A DNA stretch of 64,000 bases from NCBI RefSeq assembly GCF_024808255.1, contig NZ_JANTYS010000012.1, forward strand, positions 1 through 64,000. Reading direction: 5' to 3'. Source of the DNA: Mucilaginibacter dorajii (lineage in GTDB: Bacteria; Bacteroidota; Bacteroidia; Sphingobacteriales; Sphingobacteriaceae). The position numbers and the translations under genes are program-made. The notes under the pieces are model-generated. The model saw only the letters and a list, made by a program, of their open reading frames with translations, made no database searches and was not told the DNA's origin. Of this stretch, positions 43,042-52,401 are shown in pieces. Position 1 is the stretch's first letter; each line of letters begins with the position of its first letter.

Positions 43042-44814
43042 CTAAAATACCAATTTTTGCTCAACCGGGTGTGCTATCAGGTAAAAACCATCGGCAATGA
43101 GTTTTTTGAGCTCGGGTTGGCCTTTTGCTTTTTGTTGGAGAAAGTTCCGGATCTCGGCAGATAGCGCGGGCTCAATTTCTTCGTGCTCCAGCAGTTCCAA
43201 TATTTCGAGGGCACAAAGCCAGTCGTCCTGGTGGTCTCTTTGCAGGCGGAGCCAAACATTACCTAAAAAGCCGTAGTCGCCTTGTTTTTGGCGGCAATCG
43301 CGCACCTGGCGGTATAGTTTGTGTAGTTCTCTGTTTTTAGCACTATACTCTACATGATGGGTGGCTGTTTTTGATTTATAAACAACTTCTTCAAAGGCCT
43401 CTTTATCTGCCGCGCCACAAAATACCGAGGCGATGCTCTCGCCCACCGCCATATCGTAAACGCCCCAGGTGGGGTCAAATAACATGCTGCCGCCTTTATC
43501 GGTAACAGTACAATCAACAAAAGTAATCAGCTGCGTTTTTCCTTCGGAGGTAAGGATGCTCTTCACTTTTCCTTTGACGGCGATGCCGCTTTCAAAATCC
43601 AATTCGGCATTGTTGCCAATAGTGATCCCGATAACGGCAAGCTCATCGGTACTGAGTTCTTCCAAAACGACATTACCTTTCAACCGGCCTACCGGCGAGC
43701 TAAAGCCATCCTTATGATAGTTTTTACCGTGCCCTTTTAGTTGCTTGTTGTTTACGGCCAAAGCAGTGCAGCCCGCAGTTTTAATAAAGTACGGACTCCC
43801 GGCTCCATCAAGCTCAAAATCAGCAACAGTACCCGAAACCTGTATGCCTGAACTATAAACCACCGTACAGGTATTTTTACTCTCCAAAGCTTTACCCAAA
43901 CCATAAGCCCCGCCCCTGCGGAACGACATGGTATTGGCAAACTCTTCCAGTACATCTATCAGGTTTTGAAAGGTTGGCGTTACAAAAAGCTGGGGTTGGG
44001 TTTTGGTGATATCGTAGCTGTAATTTACGGCATCAATGGTGTACAAAAGCTTTTTAACCTCGGCCATCATACAACTGGCGCTTTCGCCAATAGATGAAAG
44101 CAAACCTGCGCCGTAAATTTTAGGATTATCTAAAGTACCGATTAAGCCATATTCCACCGTCCACCAGTGCAGGCGGCTTAACAGGGCCATTTCCGAAGGC
44201 TGCCCCATATTTTCCTGGCGATAGGTTACCAATTCATCAGCTTTTTTAATCTCTTCAACATCGGCATCGGGCATTTCTTTTAATATTGATAATGCCCTGA
44301 TGGCCTCATACAATTCAAAATCCTGTGCCGAAAACATGGCCTTAGCGCCTATCGAGCCAAAATAACTCAAATACTCGTGGTAATCTTTATCGGCAATGAT
44401 GGGCGCGTGTCCTGCCGACTCATGGATAATATCCGGCGCAGGCGTGTATTCAATATGGCGCGACTGCCTGATATCGGCAGCAATAACCAGCACCCTGTAA
44501 GCCTGATATTCCATAAAAGCGGCTGGTGGTATAAAACCATCAACAGTAACCGCACCCCAGCCAATTTTAGCCAGGGCATCGTTCATTTCCTGTAAATTGG
44601 GGATTCGCTCAATAGTCAGTCCCGCTTTGGTTAAACCGGGAATGTATGGGTAGTAGGCTACATCCTTAAGGTAACTATAATTCTGGCGCATTACGTAGCG
44701 CCAAACCGCATGGTCTATGGGTGTATAATGCTCGTAATGCTGGTCGACTATAAATTGTTTTAAATGACCGGGCAAGGCCGCAACCTGCGGATTATTAAAA
44801 TCATTAAAGCTCAT
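43042..44814 (-). CDS. Aromatic amino acid hydroxylase with long C-terminal extension
   Basis: A 590-residue protein. The first 300 residues match pterin-dependent phenylalanine/tyrosine/tryptophan hydroxylases: VDGFIPPAAFMEY, PAPDIIHESAGHAP with iron ligands H131 and H136, TVEYGLIG with E221, and IYGAGLLSSIGES. The family hydroxylates the aromatic ring with O2 and tetrahydropterin. Compared with animal phenylalanine hydroxylase there is an extra helical segment of about 45 residues between H136 and E221. Residues 300-590 are an extension that I do not recognise; it looks beta-rich up to about 460, then helical with VWLRLQRDHQDDWLCALEIL. A melanin, catecholamine-like or tyrosine-making role is possible. 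No pterin-recycling gene is adjacent. Confidence 0.85.
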   Translation of the reverse strand: MSFNDFNNPQVAALPGHLKQFIVDQHYEHYTPIDHAVWRYVMRQNYSYLKDVAYYPYIPGLTKAGLTIERIPNLQEMNDALAKIGWGAVTVDGFIPPAAFMEYQAYRVLVIAADIRQSRHIEYTPAPDIIHESAGHAPIIADKDYHEYLSYFGSIGAKAMFSAQDFELYEAIRALSILKEMPDADVEEIKKADELVTYRQENMGQPSEMALLSRLHWWTVEYGLIGTLDNPKIYGAGLLSSIGESASCMMAEVKKLLYTIDAVNYSYDITKTQPQLFVTPTFQNLIDVLEEFANTMSFRRGGAYGLGKALESKNTCTVVYSSGIQVSGTVADFELDGAGSPYFIKTAGCTALAVNNKQLKGHGKNYHKDGFSSPVGRLKGNVVLEELSTDELAVIGITIGNNAELDFESGIAVKGKVKSILTSEGKTQLITFVDCTVTDKGGSMLFDPTWGVYDMAVGESIASVFCGAADKEAFEEVVYKSKTATHHVEYSAKNRELHKLYRQVRDCRQKQGDYGFLGNVWLRLQRDHQDDWLCALEILELLEHEEIEPALSAEIRNFLQQKAKGQPELKKLIADGFYLIAHPVEQKLVF

Positions 44815-44874
44815 TTACGTTTAATTGGTTTAAAACACAACGTAAAATTAGCCAATTCGGTTTACCGGCAAATT

Positions 44875-45819
44875 TTAATTTTCGGAAGTTTCCTCTATAG
44901 CAGGTAAGCCGGCCTGTAGCCTATCAGTCCTAAAAACATAGTAAACACCCAATAAGGCCACTACTATAGAGATCAGGTAAAAGGTAAAACTAAGGTACAC
45001 GGCCATATCTGCCGTGAGGTGAAATGGTTTTGCCAGGTTTACAAAAATGGCGTCCCTCACCCCACCACCACCTAAACTAAATGGTATAATGGAGGCTAAG
45101 GCCGATATCAGGAATGATAACAGGTATGGGGCAAATTTGCCTGTAAAATCCTGCGCCAGCAGTAAACACACAATACAAAGCAACTGCATAGATTGTACAC
45201 CGATAGCTTTTAAATGAGCCGCAAAAAAATTATGGGTGTACTCCCTGAAAAACTTACGGGCAACCACATAATAAACGATAGAACCTACTACAAGTAAACT
45301 CACCGGAACGCGCAAACCAACCAAATCCGAGATATGCGGGATGAGGATAATAAGGATCACGGTGATCATACCAATGGCCCAAAAGCCACTTAACCTATCG
45401 AACAAAATAGCCCAGAATACTTTTTTGGTTGGCAATTTATAGTTTTTATGCAACAGGTAAATCTTATACCCATCGCCACCGATACCGCCGGGTAGCAGCA
45501 CGTTATAGCACAAGCCTAAAAAGTAAAGGCGCAGGTTAAAGCGATAATCCAGCTTTAACCCTATAGATTTAAAGAAGCTCAACAACCGCCAGGCCGAAAA
45601 CAACATCGACCCAAAATAACATAGCACAGCTGCTGCAACCCAGGCTTTATTGGCGTGTACCAGGCGGTCTTTAAACTTTACAAAAGGTACTTTACTAAAA
45701 ACCCAATATAATAAACCGCCGGTAACTACAATTATCAGGATGATTTTAACTACGCTCCAAAGTTTGCCTTTCCAGGTTTTATGTTCGGTGCCTTCGTCAA
45801 TTATTTCGTCTTCTGTCAT
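44875..45819 (-). CDS. Flippase-like lysylphosphatidylglycerol synthase TM-domain (UPF0104/YbhN-like) protein
   Basis: A 314-residue inner-membrane protein with about eight membrane helices (first at about 22-43). The conserved LPGGIGGDGYKIYLLHK near 115 and ISALASIIPFSLGGGGVRDAIFV near 245 are the family signatures of the membrane part of MprF and of AglD/YbhN proteins. These proteins are thought to move lipid-linked molecules across the membrane; none is assigned here. The N-terminal 20 residues are acidic and cytoplasmic. It lies 60 bp downstream of the hydroxylase start, in the same direction, and may head that operon. Confidence 0.85.
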   Translation of the reverse strand: MTEDEIIDEGTEHKTWKGKLWSVVKIILIIVVTGGLLYWVFSKVPFVKFKDRLVHANKAWVAAAVLCYFGSMLFSAWRLLSFFKSIGLKLDYRFNLRLYFLGLCYNVLLPGGIGGDGYKIYLLHKNYKLPTKKVFWAILFDRLSGFWAIGMITVILIILIPHISDLVGLRVPVSLLVVGSIVYYVVARKFFREYTHNFFAAHLKAIGVQSMQLLCIVCLLLAQDFTGKFAPYLLSFLISALASIIPFSLGGGGVRDAIFVNLAKPFHLTADMAVYLSFTFYLISIVVALLGVYYVFRTDRLQAGLPAIEETSEN

Positions 45820-46062
45820 TTGGCCGCAAAGCTAATTATTTGATGGCACACATCAATTGATTTTTAAAAACCACAACAACAGCCGTGTAACATTGTTTAA
45901 ATAGCGACAATTTAGCCCCACATAGGTTTAACACGTGGCACGGTGCGGTGAAAACACCTACCATAAGCTGCAAGATAAGCTACCAAAATGAAGTTGGTGT
46001 AACCCATAAATCAAATCAGTGTAATCATATAATTATCGGTGCAATCATAAAATCTTAATTAT

Positions 46063-46070
46063 TATTTTTG
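46063..46070 (+). promoter_or_regulatory. Promoter -7 element before aguB
   Basis: TATTTTTG fits TAnnTTTG and lies 17 bp before the aguB ATG, giving a 5' leader of only about 10 nt. A -33 TTTG is not seen at the usual distance. Confidence 0.35.
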
Positions 46071-46086
46071 CGCAAATTTAAATGGT

Positions 46087-46956
46087 ATGAGTAAAGTAAA
46101 AGTTGGCATTGTGCAAATGACCTGTACTGCAAATAAGCAGCAGAACCTGCAAAAGGCTATTGTTAAAGTAAGGGAAGCGGCAGCCAAAGGCGCGCAGGTA
46201 GTTTGTTTACAGGAACTATTTACCTCGCTTTATTTTTGCGATGTGGAAGACTACGACAATTTTAAACTTGCCGAAGCCATCCCTGGCCCATCAACAGATG
46301 AACTATCGAAGGTTGCTGCCGAATTAAACGTGGTGATCATCGCTTCGTTATTTGAGAAACGCGCGCAGGGCCTTTACCACAATACTACCGCGGTTTTAGA
46401 TGCCGATGGCAGCTACCTTGGTAAGTACCGCAAAATGCATATCCCCGATGACCCGGGTTTTTACGAAAAATTCTACTTCACCCCCGGCGACCTGGGCTAC
46501 AAGGTTTTCAATACCAAATACGGCCGTTTAGGCGTGTTGATCTGTTGGGATCAATGGTACCCTGAAGCAGCCCGCATTACCGCGTTAATGGGTGCCGATA
46601 TCCTGTTTTATCCAACTGCAATTGGCTGGGCTACTACCCAGGATGAAGCTACCAATATTGAACAATACAACGCCTGGCAAACCATTCAGCGTTCGCACGC
46701 GGTTGCCAATGGTGTACACGTAGTGAGCGTTAACCGCGTGGGCGAAGAAGCCGGTGTTAAATTCTGGGGCGGATCATTCTTTGCCAACCCGTTTGGTGCT
46801 ATTATTCAGCAGACTTCACATGATGAGGAAGAAGTTGTTGTACAGGAGTTGGATTTAGATAAGTCTGATTATTACAGAAGTCACTGGCCGTTTTTGAGGG
46901 ACAGGAGGATTGACAGCTATCAGCCGATAACGAAACGCCTTTTAGACGAAGACTAA
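46087..46956 (+). CDS. aguB: N-carbamoylputrescine amidase
   Basis: A 289-residue carbon-nitrogen hydrolase that cleaves N-carbamoylputrescine to putrescine, CO2 and ammonia. The Glu-Lys-Cys catalytic set is E43 (CLQELFTS), K116 (KYRKMHIPDD) and C153 (LICWDQWYPEAAR). The DDPGFYEKFYFTPGD and AIGWATTQDEATN stretches are typical of this subfamily. The agmatine deiminase, which makes its substrate, is encoded 137 bp downstream in the same direction. Together they convert agmatine to putrescine in the cytoplasm. A family A repeat lies between them. Confidence 0.93.
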   Translation: MSKVKVGIVQMTCTANKQQNLQKAIVKVREAAAKGAQVVCLQELFTSLYFCDVEDYDNFKLAEAIPGPSTDELSKVAAELNVVIIASLFEKRAQGLYHNTTAVLDADGSYLGKYRKMHIPDDPGFYEKFYFTPGDLGYKVFNTKYGRLGVLICWDQWYPEAARITALMGADILFYPTAIGWATTQDEATNIEQYNAWQTIQRSHAVANGVHVVSVNRVGEEAGVKFWGGSFFANPFGAIIQQTSHDEEEVVVQELDLDKSDYYRSHWPFLRDRRIDSYQPITKRLLDED

Positions 46957-46969
46957 TTTAGTCCCCTAT

Positions 46970-47059
46970 GTCATTGCGAGCGTAGCGCGGCAATCCCGTA
47001 GTATACAGGGCGGTTACGCATAGCTACGGGATTGCTTCTTCGTACCTCCTCGCAATGAC
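46970..47059. repeat. GTCAT-type palindromic unit, family A
   Basis: A 90-bp imperfect palindrome from GTCATTGCGAGCGTAGCGC to CTCCTCGCAATGAC, with CGGCAATCCCGTAG matched by CTACGGGATTGC and the core ATACAGGGCGG. It fills the aguB-aguA gap and may split or tune their transcript. Confidence 0.7.
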
Positions 47060-47073
47060 AAATGGGAAACCAA

Positions 47074-47081
47074 TATATTTG
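47074..47081 (+). promoter_or_regulatory. Possible promoter -7 element before aguA
   Basis: TATATTTG (47074-47081) matches TAnnTTTG and lies 12 bp before the ATG at 47094. It would give aguA its own, nearly leaderless transcript after the repeat. Confidence 0.35.
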
Positions 47082-47093
47082 CCATTACCAATT

Positions 47094-48161
47094 ATGAGCC
47101 AAAACATTTCTACTATACAAACCCCTGCTTCGCAAGGATTTTTTTTCCCTGCCGAGTGGGCACCACATACTGCAACCTGGTTAAGCTGGCCGCACAAGGA
47201 AGCTTCATGGCCGGGTAAGATAGATCTGATCTATCCTGCTTACATCGAGTTCATCAAAATATTAACCAAAGGCGAATTAGTGCGTATTAACGTGGTTGAT
47301 GAAAGCATGAAAGCCTCGGTCGCTTTCCAACTGCAAAATGCAGGGGTTGATCTGAATAAGATAGAGATCTTTGAATTTGCTACCAATGATGCCTGGTGTC
47401 GTGATCATGGGCCGGCGTTTTTGATTAACCCAGATACCAAACAAAAGGCTATTGTTGATTGGGGCTATAATGCCTGGGGAGGTAAATATCCACCGTTCGA
47501 CCTGGATGATGTGATCCCAACCAAAATTGGTAACCATTTTGGTTTACCTGTTTTTAACCCGGGAATTGTGATGGAGGGTGGTTCTGTCGATTTTAATGGT
47601 AAGGGAACTATTTTAACTACTACCGCCTGCCTGCTCAACAAAAACCGCAACCCGCACCTTAACCAGGACCAGATTGAAGGCTATCTGCGTAATTTTTACG
47701 GTGCCGAGCAAATTTTATGGTTGGGCGATGGCATTGTAGGTGATGATACCGACGGCCATATTGATGATATTACCCGTTTTGTAAACGAGGATACCGTGGT
47801 TACCGTGGTTGAAAAAAACAAAAACGACGATAACTACCACCTGCTGCAAGAGAACCTTGAAACCCTTAAAACCATGCGCCTGCTTAACGGCAAACAACTC
47901 AACGTTGTTGAACTGCCCATGCCCGAAGCGGTGATTTACGAGGATACACGCTTACCAGCATCTTACGCCAACTTTTATATTGCCAATTCGGCGGTTGTGG
48001 TTCCTACGTATCGTTCAATAAATGATGATAAAGCCTTACAGATCATTCAACAGTGCTTTCCTGATCGTGAGGTGGTGGGGATCGATTCGACAGATATTAT
48101 CTGGGGATTGGGAAGCTTCCATTGCTTAAGCCAGCAGGAACCTGGCCCCCCGGCCCCCTAA
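47094..48161 (+). CDS. aguA: Agmatine deiminase
   Basis: A 355-residue guanidino-group hydrolase of the peptidylarginine deiminase family that turns agmatine into N-carbamoylputrescine. It has NDAWCRDHGPAF, the H222 region (DDTDGHIDDI) and the catalytic C344 in GLGSFHCLSQQEP. It works with AguB (46087-46956). The ATG at 47094 was chosen because it starts MSQNISTIQTP directly after a promoter-like element, while the in-frame ATG at 47055 lies inside the repeat. After the conserved QQEP the protein ends GPPAP, and those codons are part of the terminator stem at 48154. Confidence 0.93.
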   Translation: MSQNISTIQTPASQGFFFPAEWAPHTATWLSWPHKEASWPGKIDLIYPAYIEFIKILTKGELVRINVVDESMKASVAFQLQNAGVDLNKIEIFEFATNDAWCRDHGPAFLINPDTKQKAIVDWGYNAWGGKYPPFDLDDVIPTKIGNHFGLPVFNPGIVMEGGSVDFNGKGTILTTTACLLNKNRNPHLNQDQIEGYLRNFYGAEQILWLGDGIVGDDTDGHIDDITRFVNEDTVVTVVEKNKNDDNYHLLQENLETLKTMRLLNGKQLNVVELPMPEAVIYEDTRLPASYANFYIANSAVVVPTYRSINDDKALQIIQQCFPDREVVGIDSTDIIWGLGSFHCLSQQEPGPPAP

Positions 48162-48175
48162 AGGGGGAGTTTTTG
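48154..48175 (+). terminator. Terminator overlapping the aguA stop codon
   Basis: CCCCC (48154-48158) pairs with GGGGG over a TAAA loop that contains the stop codon TAA (48159-48161), followed by AGTTTTT. The last codons of aguA therefore form one arm. Confidence 0.65.
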
Positions 48176-48330
48176 ATATGCAAATTAAAAACTGTTGTGT
48201 TGCGCAACAAGTGAAATACCATAAAAACACATATCACTCTTAATCAATACATTAAGAATTATCATATTTTACAAAGCGCAACAAAACCGCAACAAGTATA
48301 ACTTGTGGTGGCAGTGCCGCGGTTTAAAAT

Positions 48331-48762
48331 TCAATTTTTACTTGAAACTTCAACCCCATATCGTATTGCCGCTTCAAGTATATCAGTATTTATATCTTTT
48401 AGCTTATTGAACCTGACACAATACCCGGTCACGCTCGCCTTGCCTATTTCTGTTGCGTAGGTTTGGGCTAAGTAAGTTTTATCCTTGATGCCAAGGATAT
48501 AGACAGAGATCCCGGTTTTGTTTGCACTCAAACCAATTTGAAAAAACTCCCTGGTTTTTCCATCAGCATATTTCATTATTTGAAATCCATATCCTACAGT
48601 AGGGTTACTAACCGTTTTATTTTCGCTGTTTTTACCATCATCAAACCATAATTTACATCCTGGCAAGGCTTGAAGTATAAGCATATGTAAAGTTTGCATG
48701 TCGCTACGTTTGGGCTCAGGTTGGCTGGTAATATACGTTTCAATTTGTTCCTGTACGTTCAT
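48331..48762 (-). CDS. DUF1801 (YdhG-like) domain protein
   Basis: A 143-residue cytoplasmic protein. The pattern QIETYITSQPEPKRSDMQTL, then LPGCKLWFDDGKNSENKTV, VGYGFQIMKYADGKTREFFQIG and a C-terminal RFNKLKDINTDILEAAIRYG fits DUF1801, a family of alpha/beta sandwich proteins with no settled function. Some relatives bind iron or carry a frataxin-like fold; nothing here shows which. It lies alone after aguA on the opposite strand; the 168-bp gap between them shows no other feature. Confidence 0.8.
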   Translation of the reverse strand: MNVQEQIETYITSQPEPKRSDMQTLHMLILQALPGCKLWFDDGKNSENKTVSNPTVGYGFQIMKYADGKTREFFQIGLSANKTGISVYILGIKDKTYLAQTYATEIGKASVTGYCVRFNKLKDINTDILEAAIRYGVEVSSKN

Positions 48763-48925
48763 ATGAAATATTGAATTATGGGTTGCGCAATCGGCTTTTC
48801 AAGTCTCGAACTATTTTAGTAATACAATATAATTCATTTCTTTTATTTCCTGTGTAAGTACTTTCCGCTTTTGGGTTCATTATTCAAATTTCAAACAGAG
48901 AAGCTGCTTAAAAACAAAAACAATC

Positions 48926-49330
48926 GTCATTGCGGGTGTTAAAATCTATGGACTGTGAAAGGGAAATGACAAAGCAACTTGAACCACAATGTCATGCTGA
49001 ACTTGTTTCAGCACCCCACGCGCTAAGTAACCATCATGCGGGAAACCTATCCTGTGGGATCCTGAAACAAGTTCAGGATGACTTCCGTTTTTATAACTTG
49101 TCATGGGTAGCAGGAACGACGAATCCCTACTTACAGAGCGGATCTGCATAATTGGGGATTGCTTCGTACCTACCCATGACAAGTCCACCATGTCATTGCG
49201 AGGAACGAAGCAATCGCATGCTATACAGGGCGGATCTGCATAGTTCGCGATTGCTTCGTTCCTCGCAATGACATAGCTTTATGTTGTCATTCCACCTTCA
49301 CAGTCCGCGGATTTTACTACTCGCAATGAC
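48926..49330. repeat. Nested array of GTCAT-type units
   Basis: Five units lie in a row: D (48926-48970), B (48991-49082, 92 bp), an A variant (49096-49184, with GTCATGGGTAG ends), A (49192-49272, 81 bp) and D inverted (49286-49330). The two D units are inverted relative to each other and enclose the others. The 48763-49449 gap holds only this array and the hairpin at 49391; no gene. Confidence 0.75.
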
Positions 49331-49390
49331 GGTTCTATTTGTACTATGATATTTTTACGAAATTGTTCTTAAACAGCTTCTGAGGCACTA

Positions 49391-49438
49391 CTTCTATAAC
49401 AGAAAAGCCCTTTTTCAAGGGCTTTTCTGTTATAGAAG
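49391..49438. terminator. Long perfect hairpin after the GH2 gene
   Basis: A perfect 22-bp stem (49391-49412 with 49417-49438) with a 4-nt loop, containing AAAAGCCC and GGGCTTTT, lies 11 bp past the stop of the minus-strand GH2 gene. It is likely the operon terminator, and its symmetry lets it work both ways. Confidence 0.75.
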
Positions 49439-49449
49439 GGATCCAATAT

Positions 49450-52242
49450 TTACTTTGCAGCTAACGCAATCACTTGTTTATCCAGGTTCCAGCCTTCCAA
49501 TAATATGGTTGGGGTTACGTTACCTAATTTGGCTGCCGGGGCGGTTACAGATACGGTTGTGCTTTCGTGCGGGGCCAGGGTAAAATAATTGCCTGTCCAG
49601 TAGCTTGGCATAATCTCTTCGCCGTTTTTCATCAGTTGCGGGCGTACAAAAAATGCCACCTTGTTTGATGTGTTGGTGAACTGAACAGTCCATTTGCTTT
49701 CTACCGCGCCTTTTTCTGTTTTGATAATTTTGGCGCTTACCTGGGCATGCTTCATGTCGTTCAGCGTTTTAAATTCGTCATTTGCAGATAGCCAGTAAGC
49801 ATTGTGCGATACCGTTTTACCAGTTGACGTTTTAAGATTAAGTATTACAAAGCTTACGCCTTGGGTAGCAGCCAACACATCCTTTAACTGTATGATCTCC
49901 TGAACACCATTAGTAGCCAAACCAACATGATCTAACCTGATTGATTTGATGAGCTTGCTATCGATATCGAAAACATCGGCAGTAGCCGTTAAACTTCCTG
50001 TGGCATGGTGCGTACGGTTAATAATAGCCACACTTGAGTTATCGTAGTTATATTGAATATGCACCGGCTCGCAGGCATTTTGCATACTGTAGTAACCCGC
50101 ATTTGGTTCCAGGTACCAATCGTAGATTTGCCAGATCACACTTGGCAGCGCGGCATTCAATTTCCAAAGCATTACCCCACCAGTTTCGTTTAATTTGTGC
50201 CCATCGGCCTCAAATATTCCCTGGTAGCCAATATAATTGAGGAATTGCATCTTATCCGAAAAATTGACAATGCTGGTTGGCGCACCATAGCGTTTTACCA
50301 TTTCGTCATAGTATTTATCATACTGACCGGCACCTGTCGCGGCATCATGATATCCCCAGCTATTATTAAGCGGGAAAGGCAACCTTTTGTCCCAGGTAAG
50401 GTTAGGGATAATCTTAGGCAGCGTGGTATATGGCGGCTGCGATGGCAAACCGGTTTCGTCTTTAAATACCCAGTCCTGCGCCAAATCGGCCAGTTTGTAG
50501 TATTCCTTCGGATCTTTCCAGGCATATGGACCACCGCTGTATACGCCCGATGGCATATCATCCGGCCATGAGCCTTTCCATCCTTCAGGCAGTTTAGCAA
50601 AGCCCGATGAACTTGGAATAAACGGGCGTGTACCATCTAACTCAATAATATCATTGCGCATTTTATCGTATAATTCCTTACGTGCATGACCTTCGTTACC
50701 ACCAGTCCAAACCAATAAACTTGGGTGGTTACGGATGCGGTAAATGGTGCTCTCTACGTTTTTTACAAACACGTTGCCTTCTAAAGGCCAATCCGGCGAG
50801 CCTTTGAACTCACCCTGGGTATCGCCGGTGATCCAAAAGTCCGACCATACCATCTGCCCGTATTTATCAGCAGCATTCCAAAACGCGTCTGGCTCAGTTA
50901 CGCCCCCACCCCAAATACGCACCAGGTTTACGTTGGCATTGCGGCACAAATGCATCTCGTAATCATACCGGGCCGAATCACGATTTACCATCATATCCGG
51001 CACCCAGGCACCGCCTACTAAATGCACCAGCTTGCCATTCACATAAAACTGGCGGCGTACAAATCCATTCACCTTTTCGGCTTTTGATGATACCGTGCGA
51101 ACACCAAAAACAAAAGTAGTATCATCGCTGATACCCCTGGCATCGGCATATTGCAAACGGATGCGGTATAAATTGGCCTTACCGTAACTGTTTGGCCACC
51201 ATAATTTAGGCTGATGAATAACTAATTGACTAACCTGATCGGCATTTAAATCAACTGCTTTACCGGAGTTTGCTGCAACCGAAACAGCTTGCGTAAACTG
51301 CACGGGCAAACCTGCAAAGTTCTCAGGCTTTATGCTAATGGTTAGCTTACCCGTGTTGGCAACCGAAGTATTGTTTGATAAAGTAAGTTTTAAAGATAGT
51401 TTGGCCATGCTTGTATCGGGCAGGTTTGGTAAATTGGTTACCAGTTTTGGCCTGCCTATAGTTACCGCTCCTGTAGTACGTAAAAATACAGGCTGCCAGA
51501 TCCCCATATTCCTGTCCCTCACCGGGGGGATCCAATCCCAACCTGCAGAACAAAGCATGGTCACGTTTTTACCAATATCACCGGTAGGGCCACCATTTTC
51601 GTAAAACGGACCTAAAGCCTTCAATTGTTCTTTTGCCGGGTAACCGGGGTAATCCAAAGGATAGATCTTAACAGCTAACGCATTTTCACCACCGGCATTA
51701 ATGGCATTGCTTACATCAAGGTTATGCTCGGCAAACATGCCTGCCATTTGGGTGCTATCGGCAATTTGTTTACCATTTAGATAGACGGCTGCGCGGTAGT
51801 TAATCCCCTTAAATATCAATTGAAATTGTTTGCCTTTATCTGCTGCCGCTACTTTAAAAGTAGTGCGGTACCAGTAAGGCTTTTTCCATGGATTTGGGTC
51901 ATTAGGTAAATGACTGTATTGCTCCAGGTTGTACTCCTTATTAAACTGGTCTGATGCATCGGGAATAAGCATATTGTTCAAACCCTGGTACGGATCGGGG
52001 TAGATCTTATTGGCTACCAAACCTGTTAATACCGTTGACGGTACTTTAACAGGAAACCAGTAAACCGGCGAATGGTATTTATTAGAAGACAATTCGGCTC
52101 CGGTAGCAGTTACCAGCGATGAGGATTGCAAATCAAAATTAGTAAGCTTAACCTGTTTTACCGTACCCGGTTGCGCCATTAAAGAGGCAGGCAGGAGATA
52201 AATGGCACAAGCGCTTAATACACTGTAAATAGTTTTTTTCAT
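49450..52242 (-). CDS. Secreted GH2 glycosidase (exo-beta-glucosaminidase/beta-mannosidase-like)
   Basis: A 930-residue secreted glycoside hydrolase with a signal peptide (about 1-24). It has an N-terminal jelly-roll (about 45-260), an Ig-like domain (260-385), a TIM barrel (about 390-680) and C-terminal Ig-like domains. The acid/base is E517 in VWTGGNEGH and the likely nucleophile E596 in FKDETGLPS. The barrel start GGAWVPDMMVNRD and LVRIWGGGVTEPDAFW are shared with CsxA-type exo-beta-D-glucosaminidases and with beta-mannosidases; the two cannot be told apart here. An ATG at 52242 is the start. It is the last gene of locus 3 and the only carbohydrate enzyme there. Confidence 0.88.
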   Translation of the reverse strand: MKKTIYSVLSACAIYLLPASLMAQPGTVKQVKLTNFDLQSSSLVTATGAELSSNKYHSPVYWFPVKVPSTVLTGLVANKIYPDPYQGLNNMLIPDASDQFNKEYNLEQYSHLPNDPNPWKKPYWYRTTFKVAAADKGKQFQLIFKGINYRAAVYLNGKQIADSTQMAGMFAEHNLDVSNAINAGGENALAVKIYPLDYPGYPAKEQLKALGPFYENGGPTGDIGKNVTMLCSAGWDWIPPVRDRNMGIWQPVFLRTTGAVTIGRPKLVTNLPNLPDTSMAKLSLKLTLSNNTSVANTGKLTISIKPENFAGLPVQFTQAVSVAANSGKAVDLNADQVSQLVIHQPKLWWPNSYGKANLYRIRLQYADARGISDDTTFVFGVRTVSSKAEKVNGFVRRQFYVNGKLVHLVGGAWVPDMMVNRDSARYDYEMHLCRNANVNLVRIWGGGVTEPDAFWNAADKYGQMVWSDFWITGDTQGEFKGSPDWPLEGNVFVKNVESTIYRIRNHPSLLVWTGGNEGHARKELYDKMRNDIIELDGTRPFIPSSSGFAKLPEGWKGSWPDDMPSGVYSGGPYAWKDPKEYYKLADLAQDWVFKDETGLPSQPPYTTLPKIIPNLTWDKRLPFPLNNSWGYHDAATGAGQYDKYYDEMVKRYGAPTSIVNFSDKMQFLNYIGYQGIFEADGHKLNETGGVMLWKLNAALPSVIWQIYDWYLEPNAGYYSMQNACEPVHIQYNYDNSSVAIINRTHHATGSLTATADVFDIDSKLIKSIRLDHVGLATNGVQEIIQLKDVLAATQGVSFVILNLKTSTGKTVSHNAYWLSANDEFKTLNDMKHAQVSAKIIKTEKGAVESKWTVQFTNTSNKVAFFVRPQLMKNGEEIMPSYWTGNYFTLAPHESTTVSVTAPAAKLGNVTPTILLEGWNLDKQVIALAAK

Positions 52243-52401
52243 CAAAAGGATTGTTTAGCCGGATAATTGCGGGCATGCCTCGTCGGCGGGGACATACGCA
52301 TCATCCGGCAATAAATAACAGGAGTAAAACTACTTAACAAAGGGGCAAATGATACTGTACTAATTTATCATTTCGTTATACAAATGTTACAAAACATGCA
52401 T

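Noticed and set aside
48930..49191. Open frames on both strands in the repeat array
   Set aside because: They are translations of GTCAT-type palindromes, with the same artefact peptides in both directions.
49450..52242. Locus 3 as an ordinary chitosan/mannan utilisation locus
   Set aside because: A single GH2 enzyme is present and the other genes are redox or propeller lipoproteins, so a plain polysaccharide locus is not supported.
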